From Nocardiopsis listeri (GTDB taxonomy: Bacteria; Actinomycetota; Actinomycetes; Streptosporangiales; Streptosporangiaceae): 51,916 nucleotides of DNA. The stretch covers positions 1 to 51,916 of the forward strand of contig NZ_DYZD01000072.1 in NCBI RefSeq assembly GCF_020741345.1. The letters run 5' to 3'. A program made the position numbers and the translations under genes. Of this stretch, positions 1 through 7,889 are shown piece by piece. The stretch's first letter is position 1. Every line of letters begins with the position of its first letter. The notes under the pieces were generated by a model. The model was not told the origin of the DNA. It worked only from the letters and a program-made list of their open reading frames with translations, and did not search any database.

Positions 1-417
1 CACCGCCCGTGGCATGCCCACGGCGGCGCACTCGCGCCACAGCAGTCGGGTGCGGCCGTCCACCCCGTCCAGGGCGGAGATCACGAACAGGGCGGCGTCG
101 GCGCCGCGCAGGCCGGCGCGCATCGCCCCGATGAAGTCGGCGTAGCCGGGGGTGTCCAGCAGGTTCACCTTGACCCCGTCCACCATCACCGGGCTCACGG
201 TGAGGTGGACGGACCGGTGTCGGCGGATCTCGACGTCGTCGTGGTCGCTGACGGTCGTGCCCTCCTCCACGCTGCCGGGGCGTCGGATCTCCCCGGCTGC
301 GAGGAGGAGCGCTTCGACCAGGCTCGTCTTGCCGGCCCCGGTCGGGCCGACCAGTGCGACGTTGCGGATGTTCTGGGGCCTGTCGGCCCTCGGTACGGCT
401 ACGGTTCGATCTGCCAT
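1..417 (-). CDS. Elongation factor G-like GTPase (partial)
   Basis: This is the first 139 codons of a translational GTPase read leftwards; the rest lies beyond the window edge. The start is ATG at 417, and the upstream AGCAGGG (minus strand) is a fair ribosome site. The G1 loop GPTGAGKT sits at residues 24-31, followed by a switch-region SVEEGTTVSDHDD and the G3 motif DTPGYADF. In true EF-G the G1 loop reads AHxDAGKTT and G3 reads DTPGHVDF. The altered G1 and G3 point to the EF-G-like (FusA2/tetracycline-resistance-like) branch found beside canonical fusA in actinobacteria. That branch binds ribosomes and GTP, but its role is not settled. It is divergent from the protease gene that starts at 600. 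Confidence 0.85.
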   Translation of the reverse strand, partial: MADRTVAVPRADRPQNIRNVALVGPTGAGKTSLVEALLLAAGEIRRPGSVEEGTTVSDHDDVEIRRHRSVHLTVSPVMVDGVKVNLLDTPGYADFIGAMRAGLRGADAALFVISALDGVDGRTRLLWRECAAVGMPRAV

Positions 418-586
418 CCCTGCTACCCAGCCCTTCGGGGTCCGGGTGGTGGTCTCCAGGGCCACCACCGAAAGTGTGACCTGTGACACCCTCTACGGTC
501 GCCGTTCACCGGCTTGATCACAAGAGGAGGACCGGTGGTCATCCACAGAAGGCTGCTTCGGGGCGCTATGACCCGAGATGTTCTTC

Positions 587-592
587 TAGGCT
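587..592 (+). promoter_or_regulatory. Candidate -10 box (TAGGCT) for a leaderless GTG start at 600
   Basis: TAGGCT lies seven bases upstream of GTG 600, which would put the transcription start on or next to the start codon. No good -35 hexamer is visible and there is no Shine-Dalgarno sequence, so leaderless translation is an inference from spacing. Confidence 0.35.
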
Positions 593-599
593 GTGCCCC

Positions 600-2186
600 G
601 TGCCTTGGTCGGAGATTCTTCCCCAGTTCAGTATCACCGGGACCCTGCTGACGGTCCTGCTCCTGTTCTTCGCGGCGATCGGTGAGCCGTTCCTCGGGAG
701 ACGCGCGTTCTCGTGGCTGTCCCGCCGCGAGGGCGATGGGCGTGCCCTGGAACTGCTGTACGCCGTCACGATGGGCGTCCACGTCCTGTGGGGCGTACTC
801 GTGCTCACGGTGGTGCTCACCTCGCCGAATCTGCACGCGGTCGACCTCGGGCTGCGGTTCCCCGACGCGTGGGGTCCGATCGTGGGAGGCGCCCTCGGTG
901 GTCTGGTGGCGCTGCTCGCCTTCTGGCTGTTGGTCAACGGCGTGCCCACCAAGGAGCGGTACCCGGTCCTGGAGAAGCTGCCGGAGTTCGGCAAGAAGAA
1001 GGGGGGCGGCGGTGCGTCGGAGGAGCCGCGCGGGCGCAAGGGCCACCGCGGGCACCGCGGCCGCCGGGCGCCCGCCAAACCCATGACACTGCCCGAGCCC
1101 GGCCGTCGCCAACACCTGCTGCTGCCGCGCACTCCCAGGGAACGCGCCCTGGCCGCGGGCATGGCGGTCACCGGTGGTGTGTTCGCCGAACTGCTCTACC
1201 GAGGGCTGTTCATCGTCCTGATGGCGAGCATGGACGTGCCGCTGTGGATCGCGGCGGTCCTGTCGGTGGTGCTGTTCTCCCTGGCCCACCTCTACCAGGG
1301 CTGGTGGGGGCTGGTCAGCGCCGGTTTCTCCGGCACGCTCTTCACCATCCTGTATCTGGGCACGGGCAGCCTCGTCGTGCCGATCCTCGTGCACGTCGCC
1401 CTCAACCTGCGCTCGATCGTCTTCCCGCCGGCCTCGGAGCTGGCCAAGGCCGACGAGTACGGCGACCACGAGGACGACTACTACGACGACGAGTACGAGG
1501 AGGGGTACACCGGCGAGTTCGAGGCGGTCGAATCCGCGCCGGAGCCGCAGGAGGCCACCGGGGTGACGCCGGAACAGAGTCCGCCCGCGGGCACCCCGCC
1601 GTTCGGAAGTCCCGGACTCCTCGGAGCGCCCGCTCCGCAGGGTCCACCCCCCGGCGCTCCCGGGCCCTCCTACGGCGCTCCGGGCACGCCGGACGGTCTC
1701 GGAGACGGACGACCAGGCCTCGACGGCCGGGAGCCTCGGCCCCGGCACCCCGGACCCCCGCAGCCGCCCATGCCGCCCCAGCGGTCTCACCGGCAGGGAC
1801 CTTCGCCGGGTGCTCCGAACCCGCTGCCCGGCGGCTACGGAACGGGCCCGCAGCCCGGCTCGTGGGGTTCGGCCCCCGACGCCTGGGAGCCCCGACCGCC
1901 GCAGGGCCCGCCCCCCGGTGCGCCACAGGGCCCGATCCCGGGTTCTCCCTACGGTGCTCCGCCCTTCGGCTCGCCGGGCCCAGGGGAGGGGTCCGGCGAC
2001 ATGTTCGGCGGCCCGCCGCCCACGCCCGGGCACGCCCCGGGCGACTTCCTCTCCGACGACCCGAACCCCTACCCGGGGACCGGCCGCGACCAGGACGGAG
2101 GACGATTCCACCCGGAGGAGTGGATCGACCGACGGTACGGGCCCGGTAACGACACACCGGGGTCGGGACCCACCGACCGGAGTTGA
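600..2186 (+). CDS. CPBP family intramembrane metalloprotease with Pro-rich tail
   Basis: A 528-residue integral membrane protein of the CPBP (CAAX protease / bacteriocin-processing, ABI) family, whose members cleave substrates inside the membrane. The membrane core spans about residues 10-290. Family motif 1 (EExxxR) appears as A196-E197-L-L-Y-R201, so the first glutamate is alanine. Motif 2 is present as FSLAH and motif 3 as HVALN. A very acidic stretch (DDYYDDEYEE) follows, then about 240 residues rich in Pro, Gly and Ala, probably a disordered cytoplasmic tail. GTG 600 is chosen because the open frame reaches back to 483 but hydrophobic, CPBP-like sequence begins only after 600. The loss of the first Glu makes full protease activity uncertain; the fold assignment is firmer than the activity. 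Confidence 0.8.
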   Translation: MPWSEILPQFSITGTLLTVLLLFFAAIGEPFLGRRAFSWLSRREGDGRALELLYAVTMGVHVLWGVLVLTVVLTSPNLHAVDLGLRFPDAWGPIVGGALGGLVALLAFWLLVNGVPTKERYPVLEKLPEFGKKKGGGGASEEPRGRKGHRGHRGRRAPAKPMTLPEPGRRQHLLLPRTPRERALAAGMAVTGGVFAELLYRGLFIVLMASMDVPLWIAAVLSVVLFSLAHLYQGWWGLVSAGFSGTLFTILYLGTGSLVVPILVHVALNLRSIVFPPASELAKADEYGDHEDDYYDDEYEEGYTGEFEAVESAPEPQEATGVTPEQSPPAGTPPFGSPGLLGAPAPQGPPPGAPGPSYGAPGTPDGLGDGRPGLDGREPRPRHPGPPQPPMPPQRSHRQGPSPGAPNPLPGGYGTGPQPGSWGSAPDAWEPRPPQGPPPGAPQGPIPGSPYGAPPFGSPGPGEGSGDMFGGPPPTPGHAPGDFLSDDPNPYPGTGRDQDGGRFHPEEWIDRRYGPGNDTPGSGPTDRS

Positions 2187-2203
2187 TCGGGCACGATGGA
2201 ACG

Positions 2204-3016
2204 GTGTCCGACACCACCGACCATCACACCGCGCGTCCGCGGGAGCACCGTTACCGGCTCACCACCTCCGACGGTGTGGGGATCGACGCCGTTCTGCTGC
2301 GAGGCAGCGAACCCCGCACCACCGCCGTGGTCCTGGCCAACGGCTTCACCGGTAGTCACCAGAGCCCGCACACCCGGGGCATCGCCGAAGGACTGATGTC
2401 CGTCGGCGACGTCATGACCTTCGACTTCCGAGGGCATCACGGCTCCGGCGGTCACAGCACCGTCGGCAACGCCGAGATCCACGACCTGGAGGCCGTCGTC
2501 GGTCGGTTGCGCGAACTCGGTTACCACCGGATCGCCACCGTCGGGTTCTCCATGGGTGCGGCCGTGGCCATCCGCCACGCGGCCATCTACGGCGGAAGCA
2601 CCGCGGTGGTCTCCGTCAGCGGCCCCGGCCGCTGGTACTACCGGGGCACCCGGGCCATGCGCCTGCTGCACCTGAGCATCGAGAAGACGCTGGGCAGGGC
2701 CGTCCTTCGGCGTTTCCGCAAGGTCCGGGTCACCGACCGGCACTGGAACCCCGTCCCGGCCGAACCGCGGGAGATCGCCGGCCAGGTCGCGCCCGCGCCC
2801 CTTCTGGTGGTGCACGGCGACTCCGACGCCTACTTCCCCGTCACCCACGCCACGGCCATCTACGACGCGGCGCGCCATCCCAAGGACCTGTGGATCATCC
2901 CCGGTATGGGGCACGCCGAACGGGCGGTCGATTCCGAACTGGTGGCCCGTCTGCGCGTGTGGCTCGACGAACGACTCCACGAACCGCGTGAGGGAACCGC
3001 CGGGCGGGACGGGTAG
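2204..3016 (+). CDS. Alpha/beta hydrolase
   Basis: A 270-residue cytoplasmic alpha/beta-hydrolase. The nucleophile elbow is GFSMG, the acid is probably the Asp in HGDSDAYF, and the catalytic His is in GMGHAE near the C-terminus, in the order expected for the fold. The oxyanion region ANGFTG follows the first core strands. This arrangement suggests an esterase or acyl-hydrolase, but the substrate cannot be read from sequence. The gene nearly abuts the protease gene, so the two are probably cotranscribed. GTG 2204 is preferred over an in-frame TTG at 2183 because a GGA element precedes it and the N-terminus then begins at ordinary polar sequence; this choice is uncertain. Confidence 0.85.
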   Translation: MSDTTDHHTARPREHRYRLTTSDGVGIDAVLLRGSEPRTTAVVLANGFTGSHQSPHTRGIAEGLMSVGDVMTFDFRGHHGSGGHSTVGNAEIHDLEAVVGRLRELGYHRIATVGFSMGAAVAIRHAAIYGGSTAVVSVSGPGRWYYRGTRAMRLLHLSIEKTLGRAVLRRFRKVRVTDRHWNPVPAEPREIAGQVAPAPLLVVHGDSDAYFPVTHATAIYDAARHPKDLWIIPGMGHAERAVDSELVARLRVWLDERLHEPREGTAGRDG

Positions 3017-3062
3017 CGGCGTCACCCGGGGTAACGGAACGAACCAGGGCGAAGAGGGTGTT

Positions 3063-3091
3063 TAGACAGTACGTGTCGACCCCGGTACAAA
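3063..3091 (+). promoter_or_regulatory. Promoter for the MFS gene, leaderless geometry
   Basis: The -35 hexamer TAGACA (3063-3068) and -10 hexamer TACAAA (3086-3091) are separated by exactly 17 bases. Six bases then lead to ATG 3098, so transcription should begin at the start codon. The G-run between them is too close to the ATG to work as a ribosome site. Confidence 0.6.
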
Positions 3092-3097
3092 GGGGGG

Positions 3098-4345
3098 ATG
3101 ATCCGATCCGGTTCTTCCTCTGGGAGCGTCACCTCCCCCGATGACATCCCGGGGCTGAAGGGGCGCGGATTCACCCTTCTCATCCTGGCCACGGCGGTCG
3201 GCCTGTGCGGCTTCGCGGCGGTCCTGCCGCTGGTGCCCCTGTGGGCCACCCGCGGCGGTGCCGGCGAGTTCGGCGCCGGGGCCACCACGGCCGTCTTCAT
3301 GCTCACCACGGTCCTGACCCAGCTGGGCATGCCCTGGCTGCTGGATCGGGCCGCCGGTTACCAATGGGCGTTCCCGGTCGGTGCTCTCATCATGGGCCTG
3401 CCGACCCCGTTGTTCTCCCTCACCACCGACCTCGGAGCGCTCGTCGCGGTGTCGGCGGTGCGTGGTATCGGGTTCGGCATGGTGACCGTGGCCGGCACCG
3501 CGTTGGCCGCCCGTCTGGTGCCTCCGGCCCAGGTCGGCAGGGCCACCGGATACTACGGGCTGGCCGTGGGGCTGCCACAGATCGTGATCCTGCCCGGCGG
3601 GGTGGCGCTCGCCCTTCGGTTCGGCTTCGACACCGCGTTCTGGCTCACCGGGATCTGCGGTGTGGTGGCCGCCGTCCTGTCCTCGGGGATCCTGTTCGCC
3701 GACGGTGGCCGCAACCGAGCCGTGCTCCGCTACGCGGGGCAGGTCTCCGAGGACACACGACCGGCACCTCGTGGCCTGCCACTGTTCGCCGCCCTGGCCG
3801 CGCCGTTGGTGCTGATGCTGGTGCTGTCCTCGGCCGCCAGTGGGATCGTCACCTTCCTCGCCATCCCCCTGGAGGAGTCGGCCTGGCTGGTCAGCGCCCT
3901 GCTGGCCGGGTACGCGCTGTTGTTGGTGACCGGGCGTTGGACCGCCGGGGTGCTGTTCGACCGGCACGGCCGGACGATCCTGCTGCTGCCCGGGGCGCTC
4001 GTCGCGGTGCTGGGCATGGCACTGCTCGCGGCGGGGTTGTGGAGCAACGGCGACGCCGTCCCCGGCGCGACGACGGCCGCACTGGTGCTCTCGGGCGCCG
4101 CCTTGTTCGGCCTGGGCTTCGGCGCGGTGCAGAACGAGACCGTCACCGTGATGCTGGAGCGCGCCGGTCCCACCGGGCACGGCCGGGCCAGCGCGGTGTG
4201 GAACATCGGCTACGACGCCGGTACCGGCGCGGGCTCGGTCGGGCTGGGCCTGGTGATCCAGCTGCTCGGCTACGGGCCGGCGCTCGCGGTGGTCGCCGTC
4301 GCCCTCGCCGCGGTCGTCCCCCTCGCCCTGCGCCGGTCCCGGTGA
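3098..4345 (+). CDS. MFS transporter
   Basis: A 415-residue major facilitator with about 12 hydrophobic helices, beginning at residues 20-40 and ending just before the final RRSR. It has the N-terminal pattern of drug/sugar MFS exporters (a Gly- and Pro-rich first helix pair, and a charged loop LLDRAAGYQW where the A-like motif falls). The second half repeats the layout, with LFDRHGRTILL in the matching loop. Substrate is unknown; efflux of a small molecule is the usual role of such single-gene MFS proteins. The gene has its own promoter and ends convergently, 28 bases before the secreted coiled-coil gene. Confidence 0.85.
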   Translation: MIRSGSSSGSVTSPDDIPGLKGRGFTLLILATAVGLCGFAAVLPLVPLWATRGGAGEFGAGATTAVFMLTTVLTQLGMPWLLDRAAGYQWAFPVGALIMGLPTPLFSLTTDLGALVAVSAVRGIGFGMVTVAGTALAARLVPPAQVGRATGYYGLAVGLPQIVILPGGVALALRFGFDTAFWLTGICGVVAAVLSSGILFADGGRNRAVLRYAGQVSEDTRPAPRGLPLFAALAAPLVLMLVLSSAASGIVTFLAIPLEESAWLVSALLAGYALLLVTGRWTAGVLFDRHGRTILLLPGALVAVLGMALLAAGLWSNGDAVPGATTAALVLSGAALFGLGFGAVQNETVTVMLERAGPTGHGRASAVWNIGYDAGTGAGSVGLGLVIQLLGYGPALAVVAVALAAVVPLALRRSR

Positions 4346-4373
4346 CCGGTGTGGGGCGGAAGGAACGATCCGA

Positions 4374-5330
4374 TCAGTACGAGCTGATGTGCACGTGGTC
4401 GTAGTGGTTCTGGGTCAGGTCGCCTCGGTCGTTCATGAACGTCCACTGGCGTGAGGTCGACTGCCAGATCTGCTGTTCCCAGATGATGTACTTGATGCCC
4501 AGTCGGTCGGCGTTGGCGATGCCGTAGTCGGCGATCTGGGTGCCCAACTGACGGTTGGCCTCGGTGGGGGCGGCACCGTTGGCGCTCATCATGAAGTCGC
4601 AGGCCCGGCCGTCACCGTGGTCGTCGGCGCTGGGGCGGTAACAGCCCACGGGGAAGGGCGCGCCGAACTCCATGATGACCTCGTCGCGAATGGCCGCCAT
4701 CCGGGGCTGGGTCTGCTCCCAACCACCGCCGCGGGCGCTGTCGGGGATGCTGCCGTCGCCGGGGGTCTCGGGGACCTGCTCCGCCTCGTACTCGGCGATG
4801 CGCTCGGTGACCTCCTCGCGCTCCTCCTCGAGGGTGTCGATGAGGTCGGAGGCCTCCGACAGCTCGTTCTGGAGTTCCTCGGTGACCGAGGCCTGATCGT
4901 CGCGCAGGTCGATGAGTTCGGTGATCTCCTCGGCCTGGCTCTCTCCCAGGTAGTTGACGGTCGCGGCGTCGGCGAACATGTCCTCCGGCTCACTGGAGAA
5001 CACGATCTGCAGCGTCGGGTCGAAGCCGTCGCTCTTGTACTGGGCGGCGGCGATGGCGGACACGCCGGTCCGGGAGCTCTCCAGACGCCCCTCGAGTTCT
5101 TCGAGGGTCTCCTCCGCCTCGTCCACCCGGTCCTTGATCTCGGTGAACTGGAGCAGTTCGCCGTCGTAGGTCTCCTCGAGCTCATCGGCGCGCGCGGTGA
5201 GTTCGTCGATGTCCACGTCGTCCGGGTCCGCGTGGGCCACACCGGACAGGTTCAGGAGGGTCGCGGCGCCGACGGTGGCGGCGGCCAGGGGCAGGGCGCG
5301 TCGTGAGGCGTTACGAGGAGTGGAAGTCAT
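4374..5330 (-). CDS. Secreted coiled-coil protein with M15-like zinc-peptidase-type C-terminal domain
   Basis: A 318-residue exported protein. A signal peptide occupies about residues 1-35 (basic start with RRALPL, then an Ala/Leu core, cleavage near AHAD). Residues about 40-195 are heptad-rich, Glu/Asp-rich coiled coil like that at the N-terminus of NlpC/P60 hydrolases. The C-terminal 110 residues contain DDHGDGRACDF and, near the end, HYDHVHIS. These match the HxxGxxxD...HxH zinc-site pattern of M15 D,D-peptidases and the ARB_07466-type C-terminal domain. A peptidoglycan-remodelling role is likely but not proven. ATG 5330 is chosen over an earlier in-frame start because GGAG lies five or six bases upstream and the signal peptide starts there. 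Confidence 0.8.
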   Translation of the reverse strand: MTSTPRNASRRALPLAAATVGAATLLNLSGVAHADPDDVDIDELTARADELEETYDGELLQFTEIKDRVDEAEETLEELEGRLESSRTGVSAIAAAQYKSDGFDPTLQIVFSSEPEDMFADAATVNYLGESQAEEITELIDLRDDQASVTEELQNELSEASDLIDTLEEEREEVTERIAEYEAEQVPETPGDGSIPDSARGGGWEQTQPRMAAIRDEVIMEFGAPFPVGCYRPSADDHGDGRACDFMMSANGAAPTEANRQLGTQIADYGIANADRLGIKYIIWEQQIWQSTSRQWTFMNDRGDLTQNHYDHVHISSY

Positions 5331-5403
5331 GTGAGCTCCGGCGATGGTCTGAGTGAGTCGGCCATGCCCGGGGGACGGTCCGTCTTCCGTCACGGGAGGG
5401 GCG

Positions 5404-5413
5404 GAGGTACCTC
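5404..5413. promoter_or_regulatory. 10-bp palindrome upstream of the secreted coiled-coil gene
   Basis: GAGGTACCTC is a perfect palindrome 74 bases upstream of the start codon at 5330, in the region where that minus-strand gene's promoter should be. It could be an operator; no matching regulator gene is next to it. Confidence 0.25.
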
Positions 5414-5548
5414 AGCCGACCATACGAGATCGTGGTGATATGTGCACTGTGAGTTGACTCGTGATGATGAGGAGGAGAGAGCGGGGTCTGTCCGAAGATA
5501 CCCGGGGGGTACGACCAGAACGGCACGTACCGGCCGGTAGGCGAGGGG

Positions 5549-5572
5549 CCCCGGGGCCGGGGCGGCCCCGGG
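5549..5572 (-). terminator. GC-rich hairpin after peptide deformylase
   Basis: CCCGGGGCC (5550-5558) pairs perfectly with GGCCCCGGG (5564-5572) around a five-base loop, just past the deformylase stop codon. There is no T tract, so it would be a U-less terminator of the kind common in actinobacteria. Confidence 0.4.
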
Positions 5573-5589
5573 CACGGGTCAAGGGAGGG

Positions 5590-6147
5590 TCAAGCGTTGC
5601 CGCCGAAGGCGCTGGGCAGGCGCACCGAAGTGGTCGGCGCGGGCTTTTCCGCGGGCAGGAACCAATCCGAATGGCGGATGTCGCGCAGCGCCCGCTTGCG
5701 GTCCTCGGGGGAGAGCCGGTCGATGTAGAGCATGCCGTCCAGGTGGTCGGTCTCGTGTTGCAGGCACTGCGCCATGAGCCCGGTGCCCTCCACGGTGATC
5801 GGCTCGTTGCGCAGGTCGACGCCCTTGACCACGGCCCTTTGGGCGCGCTTGGTCCGGTACCAGAGTCGGGGGATGGACAGGCAGCCCTCGTCGCAGTCCT
5901 GGAGCTCCTCGGACAACTCCACGATCTCGGGGTTGATCACGTACCCGACGCGATCCTCGACGGCGTAGCTGAACACCCGTGAGCCCACACCGATCTGGGT
6001 GGCGGCCACCCCGGCCCGACCGGGAGCGTCGACGGTGTCGAGCAGGTCCCGCACCAGCTTCTCCGTACGCTGGTCGAACGTGGTGACGGGGGTGGTCTTG
6101 GTGACGAGGACTGGATCGCCGAATCGGACGATGGGGCGCATGGTCAT
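5590..6147 (-). CDS. def: Peptide deformylase
   Basis: A 185-residue Fe/Zn hydrolase that removes the formyl group from the N-terminal methionine of new proteins. All three family motifs are present: GVAATQ (residues 46-51, motif 1), EGCLS (87-91, metal ligand Cys89) and HETDH (131-135, two metal His and the catalytic Glu). The length is typical. Motif 3 continues as LDG, as in standard deformylases. A second in-frame ATG two codons downstream is an equally possible start. The gene stands alone on the minus strand, downstream of the nucleotidyltransferase gene, which reads the same way with an 87-base gap. Actinobacteria often carry several def paralogues, so this need not be the main copy. 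Confidence 0.95.
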   Translation of the reverse strand: MTMRPIVRFGDPVLVTKTTPVTTFDQRTEKLVRDLLDTVDAPGRAGVAATQIGVGSRVFSYAVEDRVGYVINPEIVELSEELQDCDEGCLSIPRLWYRTKRAQRAVVKGVDLRNEPITVEGTGLMAQCLQHETDHLDGMLYIDRLSPEDRKRALRDIRHSDWFLPAEKPAPTTSVRLPSAFGGNA

Positions 6148-6234
6148 ACGACCCAGAATAGTCGTGGGCCATGGCGGAGGGGGACGCGAGAGCGAAGGCC
6201 GGAGCGCGGGAGGGGCCGGAGCGGGCGCTCGGGC

Positions 6235-7047
6235 TCAGGTGGCCAGGCCGGGGCGCAATGACTCGTCCAGGACCATCTCGATGTAGTCCAGGGCGGCGCG
6301 GCGACGGGCCAGCGCGCTCTCGTACAGGGAGGGCGACCGGGCCCCGCGACGCACTCGCAGGCACTCGTTGACGATGCGCTGCCAGCGCTCGGGGAAGGCG
6401 TGCAGCGCGTAGGCGCCCGCGCCGGACTTGGAGGTGATCTCGCCGGTCTTGAGGGTGAAGTGCAGGCGGCTCACGCTCAGCACGCTCCAGGAGGGGGCGA
6501 GGGAACCGAGCACGGCCAGGCCGCGGGGGGTGACCAGGCGCCCGGCCTTCTCCCGCCATCGGCGCCACTGCTCGTCCAACGACCCCAGGGACCAGGTGCG
6601 CAGGCTCTCGGGTTCGTCCCACACGTCCAGTTCGACCGGGTGGGGGCCCCGGGCGGTGACGCCCCGTTCGGCCAGGACGTGCCAGGTCACCGGGTTGACG
6701 TCGGCGGTGGCGCGGGCGCGGAAGCGGCCGTTGATGACGGAGGGGACGGGGCCGCACTCGGAGGGGTCGCGTCCCAGCTCGTCCCAGGTGACGTGGATTC
6801 CGTTGAACTGCGGCGCGGGCACCTGGTGTCCGGTCCGGTGGTGGATGCGGCGCAGCGCGTCGAGTTCTTCCCCCACCGGGTGGCGTTCGGTGACGATGAC
6901 GAAGTCGACGTCGCTGGTGTGCGGGCGGAAGTCGCCGAGAGCGACCGAGCCGGTCAGGTACAGGCCCTGGACGAGGCCGGGGGCCTCCTGGTCGGCATTG
7001 GCGAGGAAGGCCTGGGTCAGCGTCTGCACCCGAGGGTGGACGACCAT
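6235..7047 (-). CDS. ANT-like nucleotidyltransferase (aminoglycoside adenylyltransferase family)
   Basis: A 270-residue protein with the polymerase-beta-type nucleotidyltransferase signature GS(VALG)DFRPHTSDVDF near residues 30-50, where two aspartates bind Mg-ATP. A C-terminal helical domain follows (about 180-270), as in the spectinomycin/streptomycin adenylyltransferases of the AadA type (DUF4111-like). It may inactivate an aminoglycoside by adenylation, but similar proteins in actinobacteria include many with no known drug. ATG 7047 is used because GGAG lies five bases upstream; the frame is open to 7170 but that extension is low-complexity and charged. The aminoglycoside-kinase-like gene at 8822 is nearby but on the other strand. 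Confidence 0.75.
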   Translation of the reverse strand: MVVHPRVQTLTQAFLANADQEAPGLVQGLYLTGSVALGDFRPHTSDVDFVIVTERHPVGEELDALRRIHHRTGHQVPAPQFNGIHVTWDELGRDPSECGPVPSVINGRFRARATADVNPVTWHVLAERGVTARGPHPVELDVWDEPESLRTWSLGSLDEQWRRWREKAGRLVTPRGLAVLGSLAPSWSVLSVSRLHFTLKTGEITSKSGAGAYALHAFPERWQRIVNECLRVRRGARSPSLYESALARRRAALDYIEMVLDESLRPGLAT

Positions 7048-7456
7048 GCTCACTCCAGTCTGGACGGCTCTGCGGTCGCGAGTCGTTACGGATGTGGGGG
7101 ATGCGAAGGTGCGCCTGTCGGCGGCGCCGGCTCGCGGTGACGGGGACGGACCGGGACGATCCAGGCTCACGGAGTCTCCCCCGTCGGATTCAAGTGTGGT
7201 CGCGGTCGGGGCGGGTTGGCAAGTTATGACACCGGACTCGCACCCTGTCTCCCCACGTCAAGTGGTGTGCGGTTACAGGGGCATGGGGGAGCGCGCACCC
7301 TTGACGTGGCACTTTCGCACATGGTATTCGTCGCCGGTTTCTTCGGTCGGGTGGGCGGCGGTTCCCGGGGGTGCGCGGCGGTGTCGATGATGCGTGCACC
7401 GAGCGTGATCGCAGGTCCCCGGGCCGAAGGAAATCCCGTGCTCATTCCGCGGCACG

Positions 7457-7479
7457 TGCAAATGACCCGTGCATTTGCA
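7457..7479. repeat. Perfect 8-bp inverted repeat, operator-like
   Basis: TGCAAATG (7457-7464) and CATTTGCA (7472-7479) are perfect reverse complements separated by seven bases. A further ATTTGC copy follows directly. The spacing suits a dimeric helix-turn-helix regulator. Confidence 0.45.
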
Positions 7480-7739
7480 TTTGCGTGGACATGGGGTGAT
7501 TTCTCTGGAGAAGTCGCGGTGGAGTTGTGTTCGCCCTCGTCGGCGGGTGCGGGAGTGTGGCGTTCGACAACTTCCGTCGATTGGCGGCTCGACGGGTTTT
7601 CCCCGAAAGAAAGGGGTTCTCACAGATCAACCCCACCAGTAGGGGTTCTGGTCGATGCTCCGGGGGGCGCCCGGGCGGGGAGAGGGCGATCGACGCCACT
7701 TTTTCAGAAGTGGACATGGCGTCGGTTTTAGAGGATTGT

Positions 7740-7775
7740 TATGGTTCACCGATCAATCCCCTGGTGATAACCATA
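7740..7775. repeat. Inverted repeat upstream of the CbiX-like gene
   Basis: TATGGTT (7740-7746) pairs with AACCATA (7769-7775), and the inner CACC (7747-7750) pairs with GGTG (7763-7766) across a two-base bulge. It ends eight bases before the candidate -35 box at 7783, a typical position for a regulator site. Confidence 0.45.
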
Positions 7776-7782
7776 GCAGCCA

Positions 7783-7810
7783 TTGCTCACTGTTTTCCTC
7801 CGCGTAACAC
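7783..7810 (+). promoter_or_regulatory. Candidate promoter of the CbiX-like gene
   Basis: TTGCTC (7783-7788) and TAACAC (7805-7810) are 16 bases apart. They would give a leader of about 70 bases, ending in the AAGGAG ribosome site before ATG 7890. Confidence 0.45.
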
Positions 7811-7889
7811 CGGAGAATCTCCCCGAAACCACACCTCATTACGTTCGGTGGGCGATGGCGGTTCATGAAGCGATTCCAAGGAGCCATGG

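Larger units (their letters stand above)
7048..7885. other. Long intergenic region between divergent genes
   Basis: This 840-base stretch separates the minus-strand nucleotidyltransferase from the plus-strand CbiX-like gene. Several short open frames cross it on both strands, but none has a ribosome site plus a recognisable protein. From about 7710 on it is less GC-rich than the coding sequence around it. It holds two clear inverted repeats and one candidate promoter (listed separately). Otherwise I see nothing identifiable; a small RNA or leader peptide is possible. Confidence 0.6.

Noticed and set aside
423..2111. 562-codon open frame on the minus strand opposite the CPBP protease gene
   Set aside because: Arg/Gly/Pro-rich antisense shadow of a GC-rich gene; the plus strand encodes clear family motifs.
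3062..4180. 372-codon minus-strand frame opposite the MFS gene
   Set aside because: Low-complexity His/Gln/Gly composition is the complement of membrane-helix codons.
5331..5480. c-di-AMP (ydaO) riboswitch before the secreted coiled-coil gene
   Set aside because: Actinobacterial cell-wall hydrolases often carry one, but the required conserved blocks are not visible here.
7442..7717. Short minus-strand frames, including a start MSTQMQMHGSF
   Set aside because: No ribosome site of quality and no recognisable protein; kept only as a possible leader peptide.
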